Assembly (NCBI RefSeq): GCF_014898155.1
Contig: NZ_CP062938.1
Span: 2,418,001 to 2,482,000, forward strand
Direction of reading: 5' to 3'
Length of the DNA: 64,000 nt
DNA from: Bifidobacterium eulemuris
Lineage (GTDB): Bacteria > Actinomycetota > Actinomycetes > Actinomycetales > Bifidobacteriaceae
Made by a program: the position numbers and the translations under genes. Shown here in pieces: positions 35,202-44,032 of this stretch. The notes below the pieces were generated by a model. It saw nothing but the letters and a program-made list of their open reading frames with translations, ran no database searches and was not told where the DNA came from. Positions within the stretch are counted from its first letter, which is position 1, and each line of letters opens with the position of its first letter.

Positions 35202-35269
35202 GCGGACGCACCCCACGTCGCCTCCGTGAGAGCACGAAGGCAATAACCATAAGAAACCAACGAAAGTAC

Positions 35270-37225
35270 ATGGCACAAGAAAACAACACCAACGATTCCA
35301 ACACCTCATCCTCAACCCGCGGCACCCGCCGCCGCGGCTCCGCCAAAACCGCCACCACCAAGGCCACGGCGAAATCCACCGCGAACACCGGCGCGAAGTC
35401 TGGTGCAAAGGCGAAGAACACGACCGCGAACAAGTCCGGCCAGCGCGGCGGCAGGGGCGGCAGCCGTCCCCGCCACCAGAACAACTCCACGCAGGCCACC
35501 GCGCCCCAGCAGAATGCGACCCTGATCGCGCCGCCGAAGTACCGCAAGGGCTCGATGCGCATCACCCCGCTCGGCGGCCTGGGTGAAATCGGCCGCAATA
35601 TGAACGTGGTCGAATACAACGGCCATCTGCTGCTCATCGACTGCGGCGTGCTCTTCCCCGAAGAGGAGCAGCCGGGCGTGGACCTGATCCTGCCCGACTT
35701 CAGCTATATCAAGGATCGCCTCGACCAGGTCGACGCGCTCGTGCTCACCCACGGCCATGAGGACCATATCGGCGGCGTGCCCTACCTGCTCAAGCTGCGT
35801 CCGGACATCCCGCTGATCGGCTCCAAGCTCACGCTTGCCTTCGTGGACGCCAAGTGCAAGGAGCACCGCATCAACCCCACCAAGGTGGAGGTCTCCGGCC
35901 GCGACAAGCTCAAGGTGGGCCCGTTCAACCTCGAGTTCGTGAACGTGACGCATTCGATTCCGGACGCGCTCGCCGTCTACGTGAAAACCCCGGCCGGCAG
36001 CCTGATCGACACCGGCGACATCAAGCTGGACCAGCTGCCGCTCGACCACCGCGTGACCGATCTGGTGGAGTTCGGCAAGCTCGGCGAGCAGGGCGTGGAT
36101 CTGCTCATGATGGATTCCACCAACGCCGAGGTGCCCGGCTTCGTCAAGCCCGAGACCACGATCGGCCCCGCGCTCGACCAGGCCTTCGCGCAGGCGACCC
36201 GCAAGATCATCGTCGCGAGCTTCTCCTCGCATGTGCACCGCGTGCAGCAGGTGGTGGACGCCGCCCACAAGTACGGCCGCAAGGTCGTGTTCGTCGGCCG
36301 TTCCATGGTGCGCAACATGTCCATCGCCGCCGACCTGGGATTCCTGCACATCCCCGAAGGCACGGTGGTCGACCTCAAGAAGGCCAACGACATCGAGGAC
36401 AAGAACCTGGTGTACATGTGCACTGGTTCCCAGGGCGAGCCGATGGCCGCGCTGGGCCGCATCGCCGACGGGAACCACCGCGACATCTCGATCAACGAGT
36501 TCGACACGGTGATCCTGGCCAGCTCCCTGATCCCCGGCAACGAGCACGGCGTGTACAAGATCATCAACAAGCTCGTGCAGATGGGCGCGCGCGTGGTCAA
36601 CCGCGACAATGCGGCCGTGCACGTCTCCGGCCACTGTAACGAGGGCGAGCTGCTGTACATGTACAACATCGTCAAGCCCAAGTGCGCGATGCCGATCCAC
36701 GGCGAGAACCGCCACTTGGTGGCCAACGGCCTGATCGCCGTGAAAACCGGCGTGGATCCGCAGAACGTGGTGCTCGCCGAGGACGGCGACGTGGTGGACC
36801 TCTACCATGGCAAGGCCGCGGTCGTCGGCTCCGTGCCGTGCGGCTACGTGTATGTGGACGGCGACTCGGTGGGCGAGCTGACCGAGGAGGAGCTGGAGAA
36901 GCGCCGCATCCTCGGCACCGAAGGCTTCGTCTCCGCGTTCGTGGTGGTCGACACCGAGGCGCGCGAGGTGGTCTCCGGTCCGAAGATCTACCTGAACGCC
37001 GTGGCCGAGGACGAAAGCGAATTCAACAAGGTGCGCCATCAGATCGTCGAACAGCTCAACGACGCGATGATGAGCGGCACGAAGGACACCTACAAGCTGC
37101 AGCAGCTGATGCGCCGCACGCTGGGCGGTTGGATCTCCCGCCAGCTCAAGCGCAAGCCGATGATCGTGCCCGTGGTGGCCGACCTCGCCGCCGACGTGGA
37201 CGAGTTTGCCGGCCAGGAGCGATAA
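35270..37225 (+). CDS. rnj: Ribonuclease J
   Basis: RNase J is a 5'-3' exonuclease and endonuclease for RNA processing and decay. The 651-residue protein has an N-terminal basic, Ala/Thr/Lys-rich tail of about 85 residues not part of the enzyme, then the metallo-beta-lactamase core with THGHEDHIGG (zinc ligands, about 160-169), beta-CASP motifs MMDSTNAEVPG and VSGHCNEGEL, and PIHGENRH. The C-terminal domain is shorter than in some actinobacteria. The ATG at 35270 is used. It follows dapA by 68 nt, a gene order common in actinobacteria. Confidence 0.95.
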   Translation: MAQENNTNDSNTSSSTRGTRRRGSAKTATTKATAKSTANTGAKSGAKAKNTTANKSGQRGGRGGSRPRHQNNSTQATAPQQNATLIAPPKYRKGSMRITPLGGLGEIGRNMNVVEYNGHLLLIDCGVLFPEEEQPGVDLILPDFSYIKDRLDQVDALVLTHGHEDHIGGVPYLLKLRPDIPLIGSKLTLAFVDAKCKEHRINPTKVEVSGRDKLKVGPFNLEFVNVTHSIPDALAVYVKTPAGSLIDTGDIKLDQLPLDHRVTDLVEFGKLGEQGVDLLMMDSTNAEVPGFVKPETTIGPALDQAFAQATRKIIVASFSSHVHRVQQVVDAAHKYGRKVVFVGRSMVRNMSIAADLGFLHIPEGTVVDLKKANDIEDKNLVYMCTGSQGEPMAALGRIADGNHRDISINEFDTVILASSLIPGNEHGVYKIINKLVQMGARVVNRDNAAVHVSGHCNEGELLYMYNIVKPKCAMPIHGENRHLVANGLIAVKTGVDPQNVVLAEDGDVVDLYHGKAAVVGSVPCGYVYVDGDSVGELTEEELEKRRILGTEGFVSAFVVVDTEAREVVSGPKIYLNAVAEDESEFNKVRHQIVEQLNDAMMSGTKDTYKLQQLMRRTLGGWISRQLKRKPMIVPVVADLAADVDEFAGQER

Positions 37226-37277
37226 TTGGCTCCGCGCTGATAAAGGGTATACAGTTGTTCCTATCGGAATAGCAAAG

Positions 37278-37305
37278 CGGCGTAACCGAAAGGTTGCGCC
37301 GTTTT
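37278..37305 (+). terminator. Intrinsic terminator after rnj
   Basis: CGGCGTAACC and GGTTGCGCCG pair over 10 bp (one wobble) around a GAAA tetraloop, followed by TTTT. It is a classical Rho-independent terminator 52 nt after the rnj stop. Confidence 0.9.
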
Positions 37306-37350
37306 CATATGGCGTGGCGGGGCCGCGCCAGCTTGTGGCAAAGGAGTAGC

Positions 37351-39960
37351 ATGCCCGGTTCTAACCTGACCCGAGTCGAGGCTGAGGAACGCAAAGGCGT
37401 CGTCGAGGCGCCGATCACCTATCATGTCGATTTGGATCTGACGCGTGGGGAGCGCACCTTCGGTTCGGTCTCCCATATCACATTCGATGCCGTGGCCGGC
37501 GCGAACACCTTTCTGGATCTCATCGCCGACGAGGTGACCGCGGTCACGCTCAACGGCACGGCACTGGACCCGGCCGAGGTGTTCGTCGACGACCGCATCG
37601 CGCTGAATGATCTGAAGGAAAGCAACGATGTGGTGGTGGAGGCGCTGTGCCGCTACTCCAACACCGGCGAGGGCCTGCATCGTTCGGTGGATCCCACCGA
37701 CGGCAACGTCTATCTGTATTCCCAGTTCGAGGTGCCGGACGCTCGCCGCGTCTACGCCGTGTTCGACCAGCCCGATCTGAAGGCCGTGTTCGACTTCTCC
37801 GTGCTGGCGCCCAAGAGCTGGATCGTCACCTCGAATATGCCGGTGACCTCGGTGGAGGAGACCGACGCCGAAACCGCCGACGGCACCCTCGGCGACAAGC
37901 CGAACGAGACGACCAAGCGTTGGACGTTCGAGACCACCCCGGTGATGAGCTCCTATCTGACCGCCGTCTGCGCCGGTCCGTACGCCGAATGGCATACCGA
38001 ATACCATAACGAGGACGGCCGCGTGGTGCCGATGGCCCAGTACTGCCGCCAATCCTTGGCCGCCGCGTTCGAGAAGGACGTCGACTACCTGTTCGACATC
38101 ACCAAGAAGGGCTTCGCCTTCTATGCCAAGACGTGGGGCGTGCCCTATCCGTACGCCAAGTACGACCAGATCTATGTGCCCGAATACAACGCGGGCGCCA
38201 TGGAGAACATCGGCATGGTCACCATCCGCGACCAGTACGTGTTCGACTCGAAGGTCACCGACGCGCTCGCCGAACGCCGTGTGGTGACCGTGCTGCACGA
38301 GCTGGCCCATATGTGGTTCGGCGACTATGTGACCATGAAGTGGTGGAACGACCTGTGGCTTAACGAATCCTTCGCCGAGTTCACCTCCACCCTCGCCACC
38401 GCCGAGGCCACCGAATGGCATGACGCCTGGGCCACGTTCTGCTCCGGCGAGAAGAGCTGGGCGCTGCGTCAGGACCAGCTGCCCACCACGCACCCGATCG
38501 TCGCGCCGATCAACGACCTCAACGACACCTACGTGAACTTCGACGGCATCACCTATGCCAAGGGCGCGTCCGTTCTGAAGCAGCTGGTGTTCTATGTGGG
38601 CCGTGAGCGCTTCTTCGAGGGCATCCACAACTATCTCGACAAGCATGCCTACGCCAACGCCACCCTCGCCGACCTGCTGGGCGAGCTGGAGGCCACCTCC
38701 GGCCGCGACCTGAAGGCGTGGAGCGCGAAGTGGCTGGAGGAGTCCGGCATCAACACCATCACCCCGCAGGTTGAGGCCGACGAGAACGGCGTGTTGCGTT
38801 CGCTCACCCTGCGCCAGACCGCTCCGGCCGAGCATGCCGTGCTGCGTCCGCACCGTCTGGCCCTCGGCTTCTATGACGAGGATCCCGCCAGCGGCAAGAT
38901 CGTGCGCGTCGAGCGTCTGGAACTGGATGTGGACGGCGAGACGACCGCGGTGGCCGAGGCCGCCGGCAAGACCCGTCCCGCGCTGATTCTGGTCAACGAC
39001 GAGGACCTGACCTACACGAAGGTCCGTTTCGATGAGGAGTCCCTCGCCTTCGCCGAGGCCAACCTGCACCGCTTCGACGACGCGCTCGCCCGTGCCGTCA
39101 TCTGGCTCGCCTTCTGGGATATGACCCGCGACGGCGAGTTCCCCGCCGCGCGTTTCGTTGACATGACGCTGCGTCTGCTCGCCACTGAAACCGAGTCCAC
39201 CACCTTCCGTTATGCGCTCAGCTGCATGAGCACCGCCGCGCACCATTACGTGCCCGTCGACGCCCGTGACGAGATGCTGCGCCATGTGGCGGCCGAGCTG
39301 TGGACGCTGGCCAATGCGGCCGACGCCGGCTCCGACAACCAGTTCCAGCTGGCCACCGCCTATCTGGGCTATGGCGAGGAGGGCGACGACACGTTCGCCG
39401 CGAACGCGCGCGGTCTGCTCGACGGCACGGTTCTCCTGCCCGGGCTTGAGATCGACAACAATTTCCGTTGGACGATCATCACCGCGCTCACCTCGGTCAA
39501 TGAGATGGACGAGGCTGATGTGCAGGCCGAACTGGTCAAGAAGGAGACCACGGAGAACCGTGAGTTCGCGCTGGGTGCCCGCGCCTCCCACGCCACGGCC
39601 GATGCGAAGAGCTGGGCCTGGAACGAGGCGCTGCACAACAGCGAACTGACGAATATGCAGCTGGAGGCCGTGGCCCATGGATTCTCCGGCACGCCGCGTG
39701 CCGATCTGGCCGAACCGTATGCGAAGCGGTACTTCGACACGGTCGACTGGGTGTGGGCGAACAAAACCTACCATATGGCCGAAGCGCTGCTGACCGGCCT
39801 GTACCCGTCCTACGCCGATCCGGCGGACTTGACGGAACTGGGCGACGCGTGGCTCGAATCGCACCAGGATGCGGACAACGCGCTCAAGCGACTGATCATC
39901 GAGAACGTGGATTCGTCGCGCCGCACGCTGAAGGTCCGCCAGTACAACGAATCCCTCTGA
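37351..39960 (+). CDS. pepN: Aminopeptidase N, M1 family metallopeptidase
   Basis: A cytoplasmic zinc aminopeptidase that trims N-terminal residues from peptides. The 869-residue protein contains the exopeptidase GAMEN motif (282-286) and the zinc site HELAH (316-320) with the third ligand Glu339 in NESFAE, then the long helical C-terminal domain (ERAP1-like). The ATG at 37351 follows AAGGAG by 4 nt. No signal peptide is seen. It lies between the rnj terminator and an AI-2E family permease gene. Confidence 0.96.
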   Translation: MPGSNLTRVEAEERKGVVEAPITYHVDLDLTRGERTFGSVSHITFDAVAGANTFLDLIADEVTAVTLNGTALDPAEVFVDDRIALNDLKESNDVVVEALCRYSNTGEGLHRSVDPTDGNVYLYSQFEVPDARRVYAVFDQPDLKAVFDFSVLAPKSWIVTSNMPVTSVEETDAETADGTLGDKPNETTKRWTFETTPVMSSYLTAVCAGPYAEWHTEYHNEDGRVVPMAQYCRQSLAAAFEKDVDYLFDITKKGFAFYAKTWGVPYPYAKYDQIYVPEYNAGAMENIGMVTIRDQYVFDSKVTDALAERRVVTVLHELAHMWFGDYVTMKWWNDLWLNESFAEFTSTLATAEATEWHDAWATFCSGEKSWALRQDQLPTTHPIVAPINDLNDTYVNFDGITYAKGASVLKQLVFYVGRERFFEGIHNYLDKHAYANATLADLLGELEATSGRDLKAWSAKWLEESGINTITPQVEADENGVLRSLTLRQTAPAEHAVLRPHRLALGFYDEDPASGKIVRVERLELDVDGETTAVAEAAGKTRPALILVNDEDLTYTKVRFDEESLAFAEANLHRFDDALARAVIWLAFWDMTRDGEFPAARFVDMTLRLLATETESTTFRYALSCMSTAAHHYVPVDARDEMLRHVAAELWTLANAADAGSDNQFQLATAYLGYGEEGDDTFAANARGLLDGTVLLPGLEIDNNFRWTIITALTSVNEMDEADVQAELVKKETTENREFALGARASHATADAKSWAWNEALHNSELTNMQLEAVAHGFSGTPRADLAEPYAKRYFDTVDWVWANKTYHMAEALLTGLYPSYADPADLTELGDAWLESHQDADNALKRLIIENVDSSRRTLKVRQYNESL

Positions 39961-40002
39961 CCGAACCGGCGCGTCCCGTGCCGATAGCGAGAATGGTAAG
40001 CC

Positions 40003-41493
40003 ATGAGCATCAACGATGAAGACAACGAGCGGATCGATTTCGCGTCGGTGTTCCCATCCAAGGGGGACGCGCGCCGGCCTCCGGAATGGTTCGGGCGCGC
40101 CCTGCTGTACACGGCCATAGCCGTGTTCCTGGCGTATTTCGTCTGGAGGTCGTGGAGCAAAATCGACTACATCGTGCTCGATGTGGTCATCTCCATCTTC
40201 ATCGCGTTGGCGGTGGAGCCGATGGTCGTCGCCTTGGTGCGGCACGGGTGGAAGCGGGGCGTCGCCTCGGCCTCCGCCCTGCTGCTGCTGTGCGTGGCGA
40301 TCGTCGGCCTGCTGGCCCTGTTCGGCAACATGTTCGTGCAGCAGGTCGTCGGCATGGTGCGGGGGATGCCCGCGCTCTACCAGCAGATCGCCGATCTGGT
40401 GGCCCAATACACCACGTTCAGGCTGCCGGAGATCGACAGTCTGGGCACGGAGATCATCAAGAACCTGCAGACCTCGTGGGTCACCGACTTCGCCGGTCAG
40501 GCGCTCAACACCACGATGGGCGTCTTCAGCGTGCTGATCGACCTGCTTACCGTGCTGATGGTGACCTTCTACGTTTCGGCGGCCGGCCCCAAAATGCGCC
40601 GTTCGCTGTGCCAGTGGATGGGGCCCTCCCAGCAGCGCCGTTTTCTGCTGGTGTGGACGATCGTGCAGGAGCAGATCTCCGGATTCCTGTTCTCTCGTTC
40701 GATTCTCGCGCTGATCAACGCCACCTGCACCGGCATCTTCCTTGAGGTCATCCACGTGCCCTACTGGCTGCCGTTGGCGATTTTCTGCGGACTGGTCTCC
40801 CAGTTCATCCCCGTGGTCGGCACCTACGTCGGCGGCGCGCTGCCGGTGCTGTTCGCATGGAGCAACAACGGTGTGCCGGCCGCGCTCGCCGTGCTGGTGT
40901 TCATCGTCGTCTATCAGCAGATCGAGAATATGATCCTCTCGCCGAAGATCTCGCAGCGCACGATGGACCTCAACGAGGCCGTGGCCTTCCTTGCCGTGCT
41001 GCTGTTCGGCTCTTTGTTCGGCGCGCTCGGCGCGTTCCTGGCGCTGCCGATCACCGCCAGCCTGCAGGCCGTGTTCCGCGCCTACACCAAACGGTACGAG
41101 CTGGTCGACTCGCCGTTGATGAACGACCCCGAACCGGTGAAGAAATCCAAGGTGGTGGAGGCCAGCGAGGCGATTGCCGACCATGTGATCAAGCCGGTCG
41201 CCGAGCATATGCCGCGTGCGGCCAAAAGCACGGCCGGCCGCGTGCCGATCAACGACGAGCTGCGCCGTCTGCAGGAGCAGATCTACAATATTCCCTCGTC
41301 CGAACGTCAGGACGACGACGAGGAATCCGCCACGGTGGCGATTCCGAAGAACGTGCTGTCCGGACAGGCCCGACGTCCGCTCGCAGGTGCCGATGGGACC
41401 GTCGATGAGGGCGATGTCTTGGACGACGGCCGCGAGGAGGAGGACGGCGGCCCGTCTCCCGCCGGCGACAATCCTCGTGCGGGGTGGCGCTGA
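40003..41493 (+). CDS. AI-2E family (PerM-type) membrane protein
   Basis: A 496-residue member of the AI-2E/YdiK/PerM family, implicated in export of small molecules or Na+/H+ exchange. There are about eight hydrophobic segments, with the conserved central LFIPVVG-type motif here as SQFIPVVGTYVGG, and QIENMILSPKI near the end of the core. The C-terminal 130 residues are polar and probably disordered (DDDEESATV, EEEDGG). The start ATG at 40003 has no strong ribosome-binding site. The stop overlaps the ATG of the glycosyltransferase gene by one base (TGATG), implying coupling. Confidence 0.85.
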   Translation: MSINDEDNERIDFASVFPSKGDARRPPEWFGRALLYTAIAVFLAYFVWRSWSKIDYIVLDVVISIFIALAVEPMVVALVRHGWKRGVASASALLLLCVAIVGLLALFGNMFVQQVVGMVRGMPALYQQIADLVAQYTTFRLPEIDSLGTEIIKNLQTSWVTDFAGQALNTTMGVFSVLIDLLTVLMVTFYVSAAGPKMRRSLCQWMGPSQQRRFLLVWTIVQEQISGFLFSRSILALINATCTGIFLEVIHVPYWLPLAIFCGLVSQFIPVVGTYVGGALPVLFAWSNNGVPAALAVLVFIVVYQQIENMILSPKISQRTMDLNEAVAFLAVLLFGSLFGALGAFLALPITASLQAVFRAYTKRYELVDSPLMNDPEPVKKSKVVEASEAIADHVIKPVAEHMPRAAKSTAGRVPINDELRRLQEQIYNIPSSERQDDDEESATVAIPKNVLSGQARRPLAGADGTVDEGDVLDDGREEEDGGPSPAGDNPRAGWR

Positions 41494-42725
41494 TGTTGTT
41501 GCTGAACGTGTTGGATGTCCTGCTGGTCATTCTCGGAGCGGCCGGCATCCTGTACCAGGCCGCCTGCATCATCATGTCGCTGCTGGCCAAGCCGGCGCGC
41601 TTCCCCGACGCGCCCGAGGACAAGCATTTCGCCGTGCTGATCTCCGCGCGCAATGAGCAGAACGTGGTCGGCAATCTCATCGGCTCGATCCGTGAGCAGA
41701 CCTATCCCGGCGAGCTTATCGACATCTGGCTGGTGGCCGACAACTGCACCGACGAGACCGCCCAGGTGGGACGCGATCTGGGATGCCATGTGATCGAACG
41801 GCACAACACCGAACAGATCGGCAAGGGCTACGCGCTCAGCTATCTGCTCAACCATATGATCGACTCCGGCGCGGCCGAACGGTACGACGCGTATTTCGTC
41901 TTCGACGCGGACAACAAACTCGACCGCCACTATGTCGCGGAGATGAACAAGGCCTACCAGTCGGGATTCCGCATTCTGACCAGCTATCGCAATTCGGTGA
42001 ACCTCGCCGACAACTGGGTGTCTTCGGGCTCGGCGCTGTGGTTCATCCGCGAATCGCGGTTCCTCAACAGCTCGCGTATGATCTTCGGCTCCAGTTGCCA
42101 TGTGGGCGGCACCGGATTCATGTTCTCTCGCGAGGTGATGCAGCGCAACAAGGGCTGGAAATTCCATCTGCTCACCGAAGATCTCGAATTCACGATGGAT
42201 TCGATTCTGCACGGCGACCGCATCGGCTATTGCGGCACCGCCATTCTGTACGACGAGCAGCCGGTCACCTTCGCGCAGAGCTGGCGCCAGCGCCTGCGGT
42301 GGAGCAAGGGATTCCTGCAGGTGTTCCGCTATTACGGCGAGGCGCTGATCAAACGCGCCGTGCGCGAACGCGACTTCTCCTGCATCGATTTCACGTTGCT
42401 GCTGTGCCCGTTCACCGTGCTTGGTGTGATACGCGTGGTGATGGGATGCCTGTTCGCCGCGTTCGGTTTCGTGACCTGGCCCAGCCAATTGCAGTCGCTG
42501 AGCGGATGGTCGAGCGGCATCATCACCAGCATTCTCGGCATGATGGCGTTGGCGGCCCTGACGATCATCGTGGAGCGCGACCAGATCGGCGCCACCAACA
42601 AGGAGCTGTTCGCCTACGTGCTCAGCTTCCCGATCTACATGCTCAGCTATGTGCCGATCTCCTTCCAAGCCATCTTCGCCAAAGCCCAATGGAAACCCAT
42701 ACAACATAAAGGCGCGGCCTCGTAA
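41493..42725 (+). CDS. Membrane family 2 glycosyltransferase
   Basis: A 410-residue processive-type GT2 enzyme like cellulose/hyaluronan/poly-GlcNAc synthases. An N-terminal membrane segment (about 5-28) is followed by the GT-A domain: ISARNEQNVV, DNCTDET, DADNKLD (the DxD metal site), TEDLEFT (the base) and QRLRW (the QxxRW motif). Three or four membrane segments close the protein. The product sugar cannot be told. The ATG at 41493 is chosen over GTG 41484 because GGGGTGG lies 6 nt before it. It is coupled to the AI-2E family gene, and no synthase partner or modifying enzyme is adjacent. Confidence 0.85.
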   Translation: MLLLNVLDVLLVILGAAGILYQAACIIMSLLAKPARFPDAPEDKHFAVLISARNEQNVVGNLIGSIREQTYPGELIDIWLVADNCTDETAQVGRDLGCHVIERHNTEQIGKGYALSYLLNHMIDSGAAERYDAYFVFDADNKLDRHYVAEMNKAYQSGFRILTSYRNSVNLADNWVSSGSALWFIRESRFLNSSRMIFGSSCHVGGTGFMFSREVMQRNKGWKFHLLTEDLEFTMDSILHGDRIGYCGTAILYDEQPVTFAQSWRQRLRWSKGFLQVFRYYGEALIKRAVRERDFSCIDFTLLLCPFTVLGVIRVVMGCLFAAFGFVTWPSQLQSLSGWSSGIITSILGMMALAALTIIVERDQIGATNKELFAYVLSFPIYMLSYVPISFQAIFAKAQWKPIQHKGAAS

Positions 42726-42853
42726 TCGCTGCGCGATTACACAAAGGCCGCGGAGGCGGCGCAGTGAAGGGAAAACCCTGTGGGTTTTCCCGAACGTAGC
42801 TCCTTAAGATGTCACCCTCGTAATCGCTGCGCGATTACACAAAGGCCGCGGAG
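42718..42853. repeat. Extragenic repeat family B, two 38-bp direct copies
   Basis: Identical 38-nt stretches lie at 42718-42755 and 42816-42853. Each contains GTAATCGCTGCGCGATTAC, itself an inverted repeat. Each copy is followed by a hairpin (42769-42791 and 42862-42892). A third, degenerate copy starts near 42971 (TTCGTAATCGCCGCGCGG). The first copy overlaps the last codons of the glycosyltransferase gene. Confidence 0.85.
42769..42791. terminator. Hairpin inside the family B repeat
   Basis: GGGAAAACCC and GGGTTTTCCC pair perfectly over 10 bp with a TGT loop. It is about 44 nt after the glycosyltransferase stop and could end that transcript. A very similar CCC-TGT-GGG hairpin follows xylA. 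Confidence 0.65.
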
Positions 42854-42861
42854 ACGGTGGA

Positions 42862-42892
42862 ATGGAAAAGGCCCCAGTGGGGCCTTTTCCAT
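42862..42892. terminator. Strong 14-bp hairpin after the glycosyltransferase gene
   Basis: ATGGAAAAGGCCCC pairs perfectly with GGGGCCTTTTCCAT around a 3-nt loop. The 3' arm carries CCTTTT. It is a good terminator on either strand. Confidence 0.75.
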
Positions 42893-43051
42893 GTAACTCC
42901 GTACAACCTACCCGTAATGAATGGCTCAGCCTGAGTGAGGCGGCAGCCGAGCGAAGCTCCTTGGAACGTCACCTTCGTAATCGCCGCGCGGCTGTGCACG
43001 GGTGTTGACAACAGCACGGCAGCCCTTCACGCGTGGGGTAGTGTGGGAGGC

Positions 43052-44032
43052 ATGACATTCGACACTTTTGCCAATTCTGTTGGTTATGCTCCGATTCCTC
43101 CCGATCCTGACGCCGCCGTGTCGATCCGCGGCCTGTTCAAGCGCTTCGACGACAAGGTCGCCGTCAATGGCTTGGCACTTGACATTCCCGTCGGTTCCTT
43201 CTATGGCTTGGTCGGTCCCAACGGCGCGGGCAAAACCACCACGCTGAACATGCTCACCGGCCTGCTCGTGCCGGATGCGGGCACGGCGATGATCCTCGGC
43301 AACGACGTGTGGAGCGATGTCAACCGCGTCAAGCGCGAGATTGGCGTGATGCCTCAGGCCGGCCAGATCTTCGACCGGCTCACAGGCCTGCAGCTGCTCG
43401 TCTATTCGGGCATGCTGCGTGGCATGCGTCGCGAGGAGGTGCTGCGCCGCGCCAACGATCTGCTGAATGCCTTCGATTTGGCGCAGTCGGCGAACACGAT
43501 GGTGGTCGACTATTCCTCCGGTATGACCAAGAAGATCTGTCTTGCGGCCGCGATGATCCACAGTCCGCGCATTCTTGTGCTCGACGAGCCGTTCGAATCG
43601 GTCGATCCGGTTTCCAGCGCGAATCTGCGCGACATTCTGGTCGAATATGCGGCCACCGGCGGCACGGTGATCATCTCCTCGCATGTGATGGCGCTGGTCG
43701 AGAAGATGTGCACGCATGTGGCCGTTATCAACCGCGGTCAGGTGTGCGCGGCCGGTACCGTCGACCAGGTGGCGGCGGGTGGCGACCTGGAGGAGCGTTT
43801 CCTCGAGCTTGTCGGCGGACGTCATGGCGCGGCCAAACTCGACTGGCTCGACGGCGGCGCGGACGATGCGCCCATACCGGCTCCCATACCGGCTCCCGTA
43901 CCGGGTTCCGCCCAGAGTCCGATCCAGTCCATGGCTCCGGTTCAGTCCATGGCTCCGGTCCAGAATCCGATTGGATCGCCCGCGCCGGCCGATCATACTA
44001 GTGCGTCGGATGGCAACGGAGGCGTGCGATGA
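43052..44032 (+). CDS. ABC transporter ATP-binding protein
   Basis: A 326-residue ATPase of the exporter type. Walker A is GPNGAGKT, the Q-loop lies in VMPQAGQ, the signature is YSSGMTKK (a variant of LSGGQ common in such pairs), Walker B LVLDEPFESVD and the H-loop SSHVMAL. The last about 60 residues are a Pro/Ala/Gln linker with tandem repeats (PIPAPIPAPVP, and two QSMAPV units). The ATG at 43052 has GGGAGG only 1 nt upstream, while TAGTGT lies 7 nt before it, so a leaderless message is possible. In-frame GTG 43043 is an alternative. It overlaps the permease gene by 4 bp. Substrate unknown. Confidence 0.87.
   Translation: MTFDTFANSVGYAPIPPDPDAAVSIRGLFKRFDDKVAVNGLALDIPVGSFYGLVGPNGAGKTTTLNMLTGLLVPDAGTAMILGNDVWSDVNRVKREIGVMPQAGQIFDRLTGLQLLVYSGMLRGMRREEVLRRANDLLNAFDLAQSANTMVVDYSSGMTKKICLAAAMIHSPRILVLDEPFESVDPVSSANLRDILVEYAATGGTVIISSHVMALVEKMCTHVAVINRGQVCAAGTVDQVAAGGDLEERFLELVGGRHGAAKLDWLDGGADDAPIPAPIPAPVPGSAQSPIQSMAPVQSMAPVQNPIGSPAPADHTSASDGNGGVR

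Noticed and set aside
43005-43010. TTGACA upstream of the ABC ATPase gene as a -35 box
   Set aside because: The nearest -10-like sequence (TAGTGT at 43039) is 28 nt away, too far for a standard promoter.
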